DNA of 64,000 bases, from assembly GCF_014196115.1 (NCBI RefSeq), contig NZ_JACIDB010000006.1, positions 1-64,000 of the forward strand, given 5' to 3'. The stretch is from Sphingomonas aquatilis. Lineage in GTDB: Bacteria > Pseudomonadota > Alphaproteobacteria > Sphingomonadales > Sphingomonadaceae. Both the position numbers and the translations under genes were made by a program. Shown in pieces: positions 1 to 8,441 of the stretch (position 1 is its first letter; each line of letters starts with the position of its first letter). Under the pieces are notes generated by a model. It did not search any database. It was not told the DNA's origin and was given only the letters and a program-made list of their open reading frames with translations.

Positions 1-1303
1 CCTGCGGCTGGCTGGCCTCGCTGACGAGATCCTCGACGCTTTGCGGCAGGGCCAGATCAGCCTCGAGGTGGCGACGGAATACGCCAAGACCGCCGATCAG
101 GCACTCCAGTCGCGCGTGTTCAGGCGCGAGTGCCGGCCCAACAACTACCAGCGCCACAGTCTGTGGAATATCCGCGCGGCCTACAGCGCCGAGCAGCTGA
201 CGGAGGCGTGCAGCGTCTTCCAGTTCATCGATCGCGATACCTACGAACGCGAGGGTGGGGGCTACGAGGAGGATCTGTTCTCCACCGCAGCCGATGGCGC
301 GCCTCGCAAGCTCGCGAAGGGTCAGCTTGCCCGCGACATCGCGAACCGCTGCCTGCAGCTGCAGGCGGTGAGGGTGCAGATGCAGGCGCAGCGGGAATAT
401 CCCAGCGTGTCGGGCATGGTCATCACCGCAGATCTGACGGTCAACGGCAAGGTCGATGCGCCGGCCGGGCATGCTGCGATCACCGGCGGGTGGAACGGCG
501 ATCTCGGTACGCACGTCGGCATCGATGACTGTTGGAAGCGTGCCTTGGACCGCAACGTCCCCATCCAGATCGTGGTCGGGATCGGTCAGGAGGAGCCAAT
601 CGGCGAGGACGACGACGGTAGCCCGCTTGGCTATGTTGCGCGCTGGGACCGGACGCGGTTCTTCGTCCCGCGCGAACACCGCAAGGCGGTCCTGCCGGAA
701 AGGCGCGAAACGTCCTATGGCGGCCCCCAGCTGACACCGGAACAGGAAGAGGCGCAGGCGATCGCCCGCCTGGGGCGCGTCTGGGCTGCTCGCCTGTCCG
801 TGCCGAAGTTCAGCGAGATCCCCGGCATGGATGGCCGCGCCTATTATGCCAACGACTGGCTGGGTGAGAGAACGAAGCCGGGCGACCTGCACTCCGGCCC
901 GCGCACCCCCTGCTTCGAAATCCATATGTTCGTCACCGAGGACGAGATCGCAGCGAACCTGTCCGCCGGCATCGAGCTCGCGCGGGAGGAAATCGCCGAC
1001 CGGAAGCGTCGGAAGGAGGAGCGCGAGGCCGCCGCCATCGCAGCCAAGGATGCCGTGGAAGCGAGCTGGCAAGAGCTATGCGCGGCCGACCCGGCCCCCG
1101 AGGTGCTGCTAACAGTCGACGGCGACCTATGGGTGAAGGGGCCGCAGGGCTGGGGGGTCGATGGCGAGGACGGCGACAACATCGCCGAGGACTTCAGCGA
1201 GCTCCTGGAGGTGCTCGACCCCGGTTACGTCGAGGGCTGGTGGGCGACGCGTGCGGATTACGATGCGCATCGGGCACAGCAAGCCGGGGAGGGTGGTCGA
1301 TGA
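1..1303 (+). CDS. ParB-like DNA-binding protein, 5' end cut by window edge
   Basis: The reading frame is open from base 2, so the gene begins before the window; the TTG at 41 is not a convincing start. The first visible residues (LRLAGLADEILDALRQGQIS, then LEVATEYAKT) resemble the helix-turn-helix segment of ParB/KorB-type proteins, where an 'I..G.IS...A' pattern is typical. The roughly 380 residues after it are not recognised; they include an acidic Gly/Asp-rich stretch and a charged helix rich in Glu, Arg and Lys near residues 310-340. ParB-like proteins on mobile elements serve in partition or as regulators or nucleases; the N-terminal part that would decide this is outside the window. It is the first visible gene of a chain of overlapping genes ending in an integrase. 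Its TGA overlaps the next ATG (ATGA). Family assignment is moderate, function is inference. Confidence 0.6.
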   Translation, partial: LRLAGLADEILDALRQGQISLEVATEYAKTADQALQSRVFRRECRPNNYQRHSLWNIRAAYSAEQLTEACSVFQFIDRDTYEREGGGYEEDLFSTAADGAPRKLAKGQLARDIANRCLQLQAVRVQMQAQREYPSVSGMVITADLTVNGKVDAPAGHAAITGGWNGDLGTHVGIDDCWKRALDRNVPIQIVVGIGQEEPIGEDDDGSPLGYVARWDRTRFFVPREHRKAVLPERRETSYGGPQLTPEQEEAQAIARLGRVWAARLSVPKFSEIPGMDGRAYYANDWLGERTKPGDLHSGPRTPCFEIHMFVTEDEIAANLSAGIELAREEIADRKRRKEEREAAAIAAKDAVEASWQELCAADPAPEVLLTVDGDLWVKGPQGWGVDGEDGDNIAEDFSELLEVLDPGYVEGWWATRADYDAHRAQQAGEGGR

Positions 1304-2151
1304 ACCGCCAAACCGCAGTCGAAGAACGCTGCGCCGCTGTCGCCGACACCCTTGTGCCGAATTATCGGAATGGCTCGCGCGCTTATAGCTGTGCCGGTCA
1401 CGTCGCCAAGATGTGGCAGGCGGCATACGACGGTGCTGCGGCTGTCCTGGCGGACCCGCTGCCCGCTGACGTGCGCCGGCTGGTAATTGCCGCACGCGAA
1501 GTGACGGACTGTGGAACGGACGAAGACGAGACGCGCGAATTGCTCGATGCCGTCGAGGCGTTCAGCAGCCGGGTGCCTTACGAGGACCAGCCCGACGACA
1601 TGGCTGATGCGTCTGTTCCGGATCGCCTGGCACGTCGGATGGGTGCCGAGTTCGTTGCCCGCGATGCCACCCCACCGGTGGAGGGGCTGACCTGCGGGGA
1701 GGGAGAGCCGGCTGGCGCGGTGCTGATCTGCGATCAGACCGGTGGCACCATGTTTACGTGGTGGCCTGTGCCGCAGCACCAGAAGCAGGAAGCGGACAGC
1801 ATCTATGGCAGTCACGGCGGATACCGCACCGTGCCGCTCTACGCCGTCTCCCCCAAGGCCACCGTCGCTTCACAGGAGCAGCTGGAGAGCGCTTTCCCAC
1901 TAGAGATAGGTCGTCTGCACCGTGGCGAGCGCCGATCCGATGGCGAGCGCCTGTGCAGCCACAGCCACGCCGTCCCCGCCGGCCATCCGCTCTACTGGCC
2001 CCAGCAGATCAGCCAGTATGACGACAGCGACCCGCTGTGCCTCCAACACGCGATCGAGCAGGCCGTAGATGATAACGGCTATTGCGAGAAATGCACCGCT
2101 GACGACTTTTCCCCCAAGGCCACCGCGAGCGTGCGGGAGGATCAGGCATGA
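1300..2151 (+). CDS. hypothetical protein of the integrated element, Cys/His-rich C-terminus
   Basis: I do not recognise this 283-residue protein. It starts at the ATG overlapping the previous stop (ATGA), which suggests translational coupling; the longer frame upstream of it is a shadow of the previous gene. The N-terminal half is a soluble alpha-helical stretch. The C-terminal third is rich in Cys and His (CSHSH, a later CLQH, then CEKC), spaced as a zinc-binding site could be. The tripeptide context SPKAT occurs twice because a 16-bp sequence (1849-1864 and 2110-2125) is repeated inside the gene. The role is unknown; the context suggests an accessory gene of the mobile element. Confidence 0.7.
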   Translation: MNRQTAVEERCAAVADTLVPNYRNGSRAYSCAGHVAKMWQAAYDGAAAVLADPLPADVRRLVIAAREVTDCGTDEDETRELLDAVEAFSSRVPYEDQPDDMADASVPDRLARRMGAEFVARDATPPVEGLTCGEGEPAGAVLICDQTGGTMFTWWPVPQHQKQEADSIYGSHGGYRTVPLYAVSPKATVASQEQLESAFPLEIGRLHRGERRSDGERLCSHSHAVPAGHPLYWPQQISQYDDSDPLCLQHAIEQAVDDNGYCEKCTADDFSPKATASVREDQA

Positions 2152-2387
2152 GGCTGTCCTTCGCGATGTTGGAGCGATTGAGCGCGATCAGTCGCGCCGG
2201 CCTCGACGGGTGCAAGTCATGGCACGGCCGAACGAACGACGCGCTCTTGCGCCGCGATCTTATCCGGTTTGAGCCCGCGCCCGGTAAGGTTGCCCATGCC
2301 CTGTTCTTCGTCACCGACAAGGGACGCGCTGCCCATCAACCTGCGGACAGCGGTACTGCCGCCACCATCGGGGGAGAGCGGGCGTGA
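2148..2387 (+). CDS. small hypothetical protein of the integrated element
   Basis: A 79-residue basic protein with no family I recognise. The ATG overlaps the previous stop as ATGA, and the stop overlaps the GTG of the next gene as GTGA. The middle (FEPAPGKVAHALFFVTDKGR) looks like a small beta-rich fold, perhaps a winged helix, but this is a guess. The last residues (ATIGGERA) are encoded by a 31-bp sequence repeated exactly at the end of the next gene, so the C-terminal tail may be an accident of recombination and not a functional element. Confidence 0.6.
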   Translation: MRLSFAMLERLSAISRAGLDGCKSWHGRTNDALLRRDLIRFEPAPGKVAHALFFVTDKGRAAHQPADSGTAATIGGERA

Positions 2388-2390
2388 GCG
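2360..2390 (+). repeat. 31-bp exact direct repeat, copy 1
   Basis: This 31-bp stretch is identical to 2752-2782. It encodes the last residues of one gene (ATIGGERA), the stop, and the overlapping GTG start of the next. The two copies are 392 bp apart and enclose exactly one gene, as expected from cassette insertion or duplication at a gene junction. Confidence 0.9.
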
Positions 2391-2779
2391 GGCAGACGTG
2401 CGAGCGCTGCGGTGGGCGTGGCGAGATTGAGACTGGCACCGTCTCGAAAGGTCCGGGCGGCTATGGCTACGACACCGTTCCATGCGGCTGCGAAGAACGG
2501 CAGGCATATCACGATGCGGCCGAGGATGCTGGCTGGCTGATCGAGATGCAGACCTTCGACGCCCATGAAGGTCCGCTTCCCACCGCGTGGGCTGCTGCCG
2601 GCACCTACACCTTAGGCCCGCCGATCCCGCGGCATCAGGTGCCAGCCGGCGCTGTCTATGAATACGGCTACGATCTCGGCAAGCTATGGCTGAACGACGA
2701 GCCTCACCTGATGACGCGGGATGATGGACCATTCGCGCCAACATACCGGGTCGCCACCATCGGGGGAGAGCGGGCGTGA
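2384..2779 (+). CDS. hypothetical protein with CxxCGGxG zinc-finger-like N-terminus
   Basis: A 131-residue protein starting at a GTG that overlaps the previous stop. Residues 6-12 (CERCGGR) and a later CGC form a CxxCxGxG-like pair of knuckles resembling the DnaJ or phage-type zinc finger. The rest (Tyr-, Pro- and Gly-rich) is not recognised. It lies between two copies of a 31-bp direct repeat, so this gene may have been inserted as a unit. The likely role is a metal-binding accessory protein of the element; no function can be read from the sequence. Confidence 0.65.
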   Translation: MSGQTCERCGGRGEIETGTVSKGPGGYGYDTVPCGCEERQAYHDAAEDAGWLIEMQTFDAHEGPLPTAWAAAGTYTLGPPIPRHQVPAGAVYEYGYDLGKLWLNDEPHLMTRDDGPFAPTYRVATIGGERA

Positions 2780-2782
2780 GCG
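2752..2782 (+). repeat. 31-bp exact direct repeat, copy 2
   Basis: Identical to 2360-2390. It covers the end of the zinc-finger-like gene (ATIGGERA again), its stop and the GTG start of the following gene. The flanking bases differ (c and g at copy 1; t and a at copy 2), which sets the repeat at exactly 31 bp. Confidence 0.9.
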
Positions 2783-3342
2783 ATATGCCGCCGATCAGCG
2801 CGACCGAGTTCGTCGGCATCGCCGCGATCGCCGAGCATCTGCGCGACGCTCGCGCTGCCGGCGACCAGCGGCTGGTCGACGAGGGCAAGATGACGGCGTC
2901 GGTCGCGGCCGATCGGCTTCGGGTGGCGACGGCGCTGGCCGCTGACTGGCGGCGGGTCGCCGATTGCTCGCAGCGGCCGCCGCAAACCGCGGACGACTCC
3001 GAGATCCTCGCCATGCTTGCCCAGGCTCTGCCGGCCGCGATCGCTAGGCGGGACAAGGCATACAAGGCGCTCGTCGCCGGCGCGCCGCACTACCGGCACT
3101 ACGACCTGGACGAACTCTACGCCCTATGCGCTCGGCTTGGGTGCTTCAGCGAGACGGTGCAGGACGACATCGTCGAATATGTCCGCCCGTGGTTACAAGC
3201 ACAGAACGTCGCGAGCGGCCTCGCCGCGATGCTCTGGTGGCAGCAGCGCACCGGCGTTGAGTCGGTCCACTTCCTGGTCGACACGACGATCGCCCTGCGC
3301 GAGCGCGCCCGGGCTGAAGGCGAGGCGAGGCTAGCAGCATGA
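2776..3342 (+). CDS. hypothetical helical protein of the integrated element
   Basis: A 188-residue, mostly alpha-helical, Ala/Arg-rich protein beginning at the GTG within the second direct repeat. I recognise no domain. The mid part (HYRHYDLDELYALCARLG, then a conserved-looking Trp-Trp-Gln-Gln segment) is followed by a charged C-terminal helix. Both ends overlap neighbouring genes by 4 bp, so it is part of the same translationally coupled chain that ends in the integrase. Confidence 0.65.
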   Translation: MSDMPPISATEFVGIAAIAEHLRDARAAGDQRLVDEGKMTASVAADRLRVATALAADWRRVADCSQRPPQTADDSEILAMLAQALPAAIARRDKAYKALVAGAPHYRHYDLDELYALCARLGCFSETVQDDIVEYVRPWLQAQNVASGLAAMLWWQQRTGVESVHFLVDTTIALRERARAEGEARLAA

Positions 3343-3587
3343 ACCTCGCCCGCCTGGAGCGGCTTCCGGATTGGCCCGCCCGCATGACGGCCGAGATCGC
3401 AGCCGCCTACATGGGCGTGTCAAAGACGACGTTCCTCAACCGCTTCGGCGCCACGGGCGTGAAGGAGGGCACCAACACCCTTTGGGCCAAAGTCCAGCTG
3501 GACAGCATGATTGCCAAGCAGTTCTCGATCAAGCAGCCTCGCGCGGGCGCGCAGGATCGGGACACGTCATGGGACGACTTTCGTTGA
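3339..3587 (+). CDS. small AlpA/excisionase-like HTH protein
   Basis: This 82-residue protein has a segment (MTAEIAAAYMGVSKTTFLNRF) that reads as a helix-turn-helix of the MerR/AlpA/excisionase type: 'A...LGVS..T..R'. Such small proteins sit next to integrases and act as recombination directionality factors or local regulators. The gene overlaps the integrase start by 19 bp, which supports a joint role, but the excisionase function itself is inference. Confidence 0.6.
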   Translation: MNLARLERLPDWPARMTAEIAAAYMGVSKTTFLNRFGATGVKEGTNTLWAKVQLDSMIAKQFSIKQPRAGAQDRDTSWDDFR

Positions 3588-4660
3588 AAAACGTCACGGA
3601 GCGGAAGGGTCTGCTCTACTTCCGTCGTAAGATCGGCGGGAAGGACACATACATCCGCCTCCCGGATCTCGATGACCCTGACTTCCATGCGGAGTACCGC
3701 CGGCTGATGGAGGAAGGGCCGAAGAAGGAAGGACCGGCGCCCGGGACCATGGCTGCGTTGATCGCGGCCTACCGTGGCAACCCCGAGTTTGCGGCCCTGG
3801 AGCTCAGCACGCGCACGAATCAGATGCGCTACCTCGACATGATCGTGGCAGAGATCGGCGAGCGCGGCGTGAAGGGCCTGCGACCCATGCACATCTACAC
3901 CATGCGGGATCGGATGGCCGACACCCCGGGCAAGGCCAACGCCTGGCTCAGCGTGATGCGCGCGCTGCTCGCCTACGCTACCCGCATCGACATGCGGGCC
4001 GACAACCCGGCGTCGGGGATCAAGCGCCTAGAGCTTGGGGAGCACGAGCCATGGCCCGCCGATCTGCTCCGGGTCGCGCTGGAGGAGGCTACTCCGATGA
4101 CACGCCTCGCGATCGTCACCGGCCTATGTTCCGGGCAGCGGGTCAGTGATTGCATCAGGATGCAGTACGGCTGGATCGAGGGCGGCATCATGGAATTCGC
4201 GCAGAAGAAAACGGGCAAGGACGTCGCGGTCCCAATGCACCCCTTCTGGCTCGACGAACTGAAGAAGCTACCGCGCCGGTCGACCACGCTGCTCTACGAG
4301 CGCAGCGGGGCGCCGTTTAACACCACTGGCGCCATTCAGGCGCGCCTGCGCGATCTGATGGCCATGAAGGCCGTACGGGAGGTTCACGCTGACCTGGTAG
4401 CGCGTGAGGTGATCTCGGCCGACGCGACCTTTTCGTTCCACGGCTTGCGCAAGAACGCCTGCTGCTACCTGCTGGAACTCGGGCTCAGCGACACAGAAAC
4501 CGGCTCGATCCTAGGCATGTCGAGCGAGATGGTGCGGCACTACGGGAAGCGCGCGCGGGCGCTGATGATCGCCCGCGGAGCGGCCCAGCGGGTGACCGGG
4601 GGCAAAATCGTTCCGATTGCGGGGGCAACCGCTTCAAGCCGACCAGCCAAAAACGGCTGA
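3569..4660 (+). CDS. tyrosine recombinase (integrase) of the tRNA-Glu element
   Basis: 363 residues. The ATG at 3569 was chosen because the longer upstream frame only repeats the HTH gene in another register. An N-terminal Arm-type region (residues 1-50, with RRKIGGKDTYIRLP) is followed by a core-binding region and the catalytic domain. Visible catalytic residues are Arg191 (SGQR), His291 and Arg294 (HGLR) and the nucleophile Tyr325 (RHYGK). The usual LGH box reads LGM (Met317), an atypical substitution. Tyrosine integrases join element and chromosomal att sites, commonly at tRNA 3' ends; here the stop codon lies 10 bp from the CCA end of a tRNA-Glu gene. No separate promoter is evident. It is the last gene of an overlapping chain, so expression probably follows that of the upstream genes. 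Confidence 0.9.
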   Translation: MGRLSLKNVTERKGLLYFRRKIGGKDTYIRLPDLDDPDFHAEYRRLMEEGPKKEGPAPGTMAALIAAYRGNPEFAALELSTRTNQMRYLDMIVAEIGERGVKGLRPMHIYTMRDRMADTPGKANAWLSVMRALLAYATRIDMRADNPASGIKRLELGEHEPWPADLLRVALEEATPMTRLAIVTGLCSGQRVSDCIRMQYGWIEGGIMEFAQKKTGKDVAVPMHPFWLDELKKLPRRSTTLLYERSGAPFNTTGAIQARLRDLMAMKAVREVHADLVAREVISADATFSFHGLRKNACCYLLELGLSDTETGSILGMSSEMVRHYGKRARALMIARGAAQRVTGGKIVPIAGATASSRPAKNG

Positions 4661-4670
4661 TTTCTGCGGC

Positions 4671-4715
4671 TGGTGACCCCTACGGGACTCGAACCCGTGT
4701 TTTCGCCGTGAGAGG
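4671..4715. other. putative attachment site in the tRNA-Glu 3' half
   Basis: Integrases of this type usually recombine within the T-arm or anticodon region of a tRNA gene and restore its 3' end. The integrase stop is immediately outside this tRNA 3' end, so one end of the element should be here. The duplicate of part of this segment, marking the other end, is not in the window, and the exact crossover is unknown. Confidence 0.5.
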
Positions 4716-4746
4716 GCGACGTCCTAGACCGCTAGACGAAGGGGCC
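4671..4746 (-). tRNA. tRNA-Glu (anticodon CTC)
   Basis: Read on the minus strand, the sequence folds as a complete cloverleaf. The acceptor stem GGCCCCT pairs with AGGGGTC (one G-U), followed by discriminator A and an encoded CCA at 4673-4671. The anticodon stem TCGCC/GGCGA encloses the loop CTCTCAC with anticodon CTC, and the T-arm is ACGGG-TTCGAGT-CCCGT. It reads GAG codons. Its 3' end faces the integrase. Confidence 0.97.
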
Positions 4747-4782
4747 GTGTGCGGTGGAGGGGCGCGTCTAGGCTTGGGGGCG

Positions 4783-4813
4783 GGGGGCGTCAAGCGGGAT
4801 TGTTGACGCCCCC
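4783..4813 (-). terminator. hairpin after DAHP synthase gene
   Basis: An 11-bp perfect inverted repeat (GGGGGCGTCAA at 4783-4793, TTGACGCCCCC at 4803-4813) with a 9-nt loop begins 18 bp after the stop of the DAHP synthase gene. There is no T-run after it, so it may be a transcript-stabilising hairpin or a weak terminator. Confidence 0.6.
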
Positions 4814-4830
4814 TTCGCGAATTGCTGCGA

Positions 4831-6204
4831 TCAGGCGGCGGCCTTGCGGCGTTCGGCCATTTCGGTGTTCAGCATTTCGGCGAGCAGGAAGGCGAGTTCC
4901 AGGCTCTGGCCGGCGTTGAGACGCGGGTCGCAGTGGGTGTGGTAGCGATCCGCTAGGCTCTGTTCGGTCACGTCGATCGCGCCGCCGGTGCATTCGGTGA
5001 CGTTCTGGCCGGTCATCTCCGCATGGATGCCGCCGGCATGCGTGCCTTCGGCGCGGTGGACGTCGAAGAAGCCGCGCACCTCCGCAAGAATGCGGTCGAA
5101 GGGGCGGGTCTTGTAGCCGGTCGCGGCCTTCACCGTATTGCCGTGCATCGGGTCGCACGACCAGATGACGGGGTGGCCTTCGCGCGTCACGGCGCGGACG
5201 AGCTTGGGCAGATGCGCCTCGATCTTGTCATAGCCGTAGCGGGTGATGAGCGTCATGCGGCCGGGCACGCGACCCGGGTTGAGCGTGTCGAGCATGCGGA
5301 GCAGCGCGTCGGGATCGAGGCTGGGGCCGCACTTCACGCCGATCGGGTTGCCGATGCCGCGCAGGAACTCGACGTGCGCCGAATTTTCGAAGCGGGTGCG
5401 GTCGCCGATCCAGAGGAAGTGGGCGGATGTGTCGTACCAGTCGCCCGTCAGGGAATCCTGGCGGGTCAGCGCCTGTTCGAACGGTAACAGCAGCGCTTCG
5501 TGGCTGGTGTAGAAATGCGTCTGCGACAGCTGCGGCACGGTTTCGGGATCGATGCCGCACGCCGCCATGAAGTCGAGCGCTTCGCCGATGCGGTCCGCCG
5601 TTTCCGCATATTTGCGGCTCCACGGGCTCCGACCCATGAAGTCGTGCGTCCAGCGATGCACCTGGTGCAGGTTCGCGTAACCGCCCTGCGCGAAGGCGCG
5701 CAGCAGGTTGAGGGTCGCGGCCGACTGCGAATAGGCGCGGATCATCCGCTGCGGATCGGGGATGCGGCTTTCGGGCGTGAAGGCGATGTCGTTGACGTTG
5801 TCGCCGCGGTAGCTGGGCAGTTCGACGCCGTCGATCACCTCGGTCGGCGCGGAGCGCGGCTTGGCGAACTGGCCGGCCATGCGGCCGAGCTTCACCACCG
5901 GCAGCTTCGAGGCGAAGGTGAGGACGACCGCCATTTGCAGGATCACGCGGAAGGTGTCGCGGATGTTGTTCGCGCTATGCTCGGCGAAGGATTCGGCGCA
6001 GTCGCCGCCCTGGAGCAGGAAGGCCTTGCCCTCTGCGACCTTGGCGAGTTCCGCGGTCAGGTTGCGCGCTTCGCCGGCGAAAACGAGCGGCGGAAAGCTC
6101 GCGAGCGTGTCCGTCGCGCGCGTCAGTGCCGCGGTATCGGGATAGTCGGGAAGCTGGCGGGCTTCGGCGCGGGTCCAGCTGTCGGGGGCCCAGTTCGCGG
6201 CCAT
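4831..6204 (-). CDS. class II 3-deoxy-7-phosphoheptulonate (DAHP) synthase
   Basis: Condenses phosphoenolpyruvate and erythrose 4-phosphate, the first step of the shikimate pathway to aromatic amino acids. The 457-residue length and sequence match the class II (plant/Mycobacterium) type: early WAPDSWR-like segment, [25 protein letters not shown], the long GDNVND segment, IGVKCGPS, and [10 protein letters not shown] near the C-terminus. Class II enzymes use a metal bound by Cys, His, Glu and Asp; the Cys of GGDCAE and the His of DPMHGN fit this. The ATG at 6204 follows a GAAGGA ribosome site at good distance, so 20 extra upstream codons were rejected. It is divergent from the next gene. Confidence 0.95.
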   Translation of the reverse strand: MAANWAPDSWTRAEARQLPDYPDTAALTRATDTLASFPPLVFAGEARNLTAELAKVAEGKAFLLQGGDCAESFAEHSANNIRDTFRVILQMAVVLTFASKLPVVKLGRMAGQFAKPRSAPTEVIDGVELPSYRGDNVNDIAFTPESRIPDPQRMIRAYSQSAATLNLLRAFAQGGYANLHQVHRWTHDFMGRSPWSRKYAETADRIGEALDFMAACGIDPETVPQLSQTHFYTSHEALLLPFEQALTRQDSLTGDWYDTSAHFLWIGDRTRFENSAHVEFLRGIGNPIGVKCGPSLDPDALLRMLDTLNPGRVPGRMTLITRYGYDKIEAHLPKLVRAVTREGHPVIWSCDPMHGNTVKAATGYKTRPFDRILAEVRGFFDVHRAEGTHAGGIHAEMTGQNVTECTGGAIDVTEQSLADRYHTHCDPRLNAGQSLELAFLLAEMLNTEMAERRKAAA

Positions 6205-6338
6205 AATGTCGTCCTTCGGGGTGTAAACGTCGCGGCACATGCGCCCAAAACGGATTTTGCGCAATGAAGGAACGCTTAAGGGGCGTATCGATCGGCCGGT
6301 GGCGTGCTATGCACACGATACAGATATAGGTGGCGATG

Positions 6339-7379
6339 ATGCGGAAGCGACTGGCGGCGGTGCTGATCGGAACGGCGATGGTGGCTGGCGCGATGGTGTC
6401 GGCCCGCGACCTGCCGGTGCCGGCGGACAAGGGCTGGCGTCATGCCGAGACGGGTGTCGCCCTCATGGCGCAAAACGCGGGGCTGACGCGCACGGCGTTG
6501 ACCGATGCGACGCAGGGCGAGTTCGATGTCGCCGCGCAATATTGGGCGCCGGACAAGAGCGTCACGGCGACCGTCTATATCTTTCGCCCCGCGATCGCCG
6601 ACGTCGGCCTGTGGTTCGATCGGTCGCAGACGGCGCTGGAGACGCGTGCCGAGTTCCGCAATGCGGCGCCCGCGAGCGCCGATCCGATCGCCTTCGCGCT
6701 GCCGGGCGCGGCCGCGGGGTCTGCGTTGCGCCAGACCTATGCCAATGCGAGTGGAGCCTATCGCAGCACGGCGCTGGCCGTCATGCCGCTCAACGGCTGG
6801 ATCGTGGCGATTCGCATGAGCGCGACGACGCTGACGGCGGACAAACTCGATGCGGAGTTGCAGCAATTCATCGCGGGCGTCCGCTGGCCGAAGGTGACGG
6901 CGGCCGGCACGGCGGCAAGGCTGGTGAAGCCATGCGCGACGCCGCTGGTGTTCGGAAAGGCGAAGGAGGTGGCGGCGGGCGCGGGCGACCTGCTGATGTC
7001 CCTGATGATCCCGAGCCTCGCTGCGAGCGAAAAGGCCAAGACGCCCGCCAAGGCCGATGACGCACCTTTATGGTGTCGAGACGGCGAAGGTCGCACCGAA
7101 TATGGCGTCTATCGCAATATGCGAGACGATCGGGGGTATACGATGGCTCTGTACGACGCCGGGCGCTCGGTGAGCGTGTTCCCCTCGGTCATGGGGCAGA
7201 TCGACAAGACGGGCACGTACAGCGTCTCGCTGACGGACGTCGACGGATCGACGGCGGTCCTGCCCTCGTTCAGCGCGATGCCGCAGCCCAAGCAGGTGTG
7301 GGCGGTGGTGTCCCAGGGCAAGGTGCAGGGCAAGGCGGTCGGCAAGACGATCACGCTCGATGCGAAGGCGTTGAAATAG
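6339..7379 (+). CDS. exported hypothetical protein
   Basis: A 346-residue protein with a clear signal peptide (basic start MRKR, hydrophobic stretch, then a VSA-R type cleavage site near residue 22). The mature part is a beta-rich soluble domain of unknown type with no catalytic motif I recognise. A start at 6339 is preferred because an AGGTGG ribosome site lies 5-10 bases before it; ATG 6336 or GTG 6330 are also possible. The promoter region is shared with the divergent DAHP synthase gene. Probably periplasmic or outer-membrane associated. The gene downstream, also exported, may be co-transcribed. Confidence 0.75.
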   Translation: MRKRLAAVLIGTAMVAGAMVSARDLPVPADKGWRHAETGVALMAQNAGLTRTALTDATQGEFDVAAQYWAPDKSVTATVYIFRPAIADVGLWFDRSQTALETRAEFRNAAPASADPIAFALPGAAAGSALRQTYANASGAYRSTALAVMPLNGWIVAIRMSATTLTADKLDAELQQFIAGVRWPKVTAAGTAARLVKPCATPLVFGKAKEVAAGAGDLLMSLMIPSLAASEKAKTPAKADDAPLWCRDGEGRTEYGVYRNMRDDRGYTMALYDAGRSVSVFPSVMGQIDKTGTYSVSLTDVDGSTAVLPSFSAMPQPKQVWAVVSQGKVQGKAVGKTITLDAKALK

Positions 7380-7451
7380 TGCGACGGGCGGTTCCGCTGC
7401 GTCGCGCGCTGCCGTAAGGAGCGGGGTCGAGTAAGCGTAAGGATGGTCGGC

Positions 7452-8441
7452 ATGCGCTATGGGATTTCGTGGGCGGTCGCAGCGGCCGTGGCGGTTGCGG
7501 CTCCGGCGGTGGCGGCGGACCCGGATACCGCGGCGACGTTCGATGCGTTGCGGCAGGTCGACGGCCGGATGGCGGCGATCGCCTATCGGTTGACCACGGC
7601 CAATGCCCCGCTGTGTCGCTCGCTGGCGCCGACGCCGGGCTGGGCGATCCATAGCCTGGGGCAATATGATCCGGCGCTGCGCGACCAGGCGCGGGCGAGC
7701 TTCGGATTCGAAACGCCGATCGCGGTCGAGGCGGTGGTGCCGGGGTCCGCGGCGGCCAAGGCGGGGGTTCGAGCCGGTGATTCGATCGTGTCGGTCGATG
7801 GTCGGCCGATCGGTAGCGGCGCGCCGGGCAAGGACGCGAGCAGTGCCGCGAGTGATGCGGCGGTGGAGCAGATCGCGGGGCTGCCGGCCGATCGGCCTTT
7901 GGCGGTCGAGCTGATGCGCGAGGGGCGCACCCGTACCGTGACGATCCCCGCCTCGCCGGGCTGCCGGAGCGCGTTCGAGGTGCTGCTGGGGCCAGGCATG
8001 ACCGCGTCGGCCGATGGGCGGATCGTGCAGATCGGGGTCCGCTTCTTCGAACGCTATAATGATGACGAGGTGGCGGTCGTGGTCGCGCATGAGCTGTCGC
8101 ACAACATCCTGCGCCACGCCACGCGGCTGGAGGCGGCAGGCGTCAAGCGTGGCCTGCTGTCCGAAGTGGGGCGGAACGGCCGGCTGTTCCGGTTGACCGA
8201 AGATCAGGCCGATCTGCTGGGTGCCTATCTGCTGCGCAATGCGGGCTATGATCCGCAGATTGCGGTGCGGTTCTGGCGCGAGCATGGCGGGGACGTCGAC
8301 GGCGGGCTGTTCCGCAGCCGGACGCATCCGTCATCCTCGGCGCGCGCGAAGGCGTTGGAGGCGGCGATCGCCACAATGCCGGCTGGCCATGGCTTTTACG
8401 CGCCCCCGCTCGCGGCGGAGGCAGATCGGCCGCTTCAGTAA
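7452..8441 (+). CDS. periplasmic PDZ domain / M48-like zinc metalloprotease
   Basis: A signal peptide (residues 1-22) is followed by a PDZ domain (roughly 88-165, with the GSAAAKAGVRAGDSIVSVDG core that binds peptide ends) and a gluzincin protease domain with HELSH at 213-217 and a downstream EDQAD (250-254) offering the third zinc ligand. M48-like proteases of this type degrade or process envelope proteins. ATG 7452 was chosen over 7443 because TAAGGA lies about eight bases before it. The stop overlaps the convergent dehydrogenase gene by 7 bp. Confidence 0.85.
   Translation: MRYGISWAVAAAVAVAAPAVAADPDTAATFDALRQVDGRMAAIAYRLTTANAPLCRSLAPTPGWAIHSLGQYDPALRDQARASFGFETPIAVEAVVPGSAAAKAGVRAGDSIVSVDGRPIGSGAPGKDASSAASDAAVEQIAGLPADRPLAVELMREGRTRTVTIPASPGCRSAFEVLLGPGMTASADGRIVQIGVRFFERYNDDEVAVVVAHELSHNILRHATRLEAAGVKRGLLSEVGRNGRLFRLTEDQADLLGAYLLRNAGYDPQIAVRFWREHGGDVDGGLFRSRTHPSSSARAKALEAAIATMPAGHGFYAPPLAAEADRPLQ

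Noticed and set aside
1..4660. Complete prophage
   Set aside because: No capsid, tail, terminase or lysis gene is visible. Only an element end with integrase can be supported.
7068..8327. A 419-codon frame antisense to the M48 protease
   Set aside because: The opposite strand has signal peptide, PDZ and HELSH motifs.
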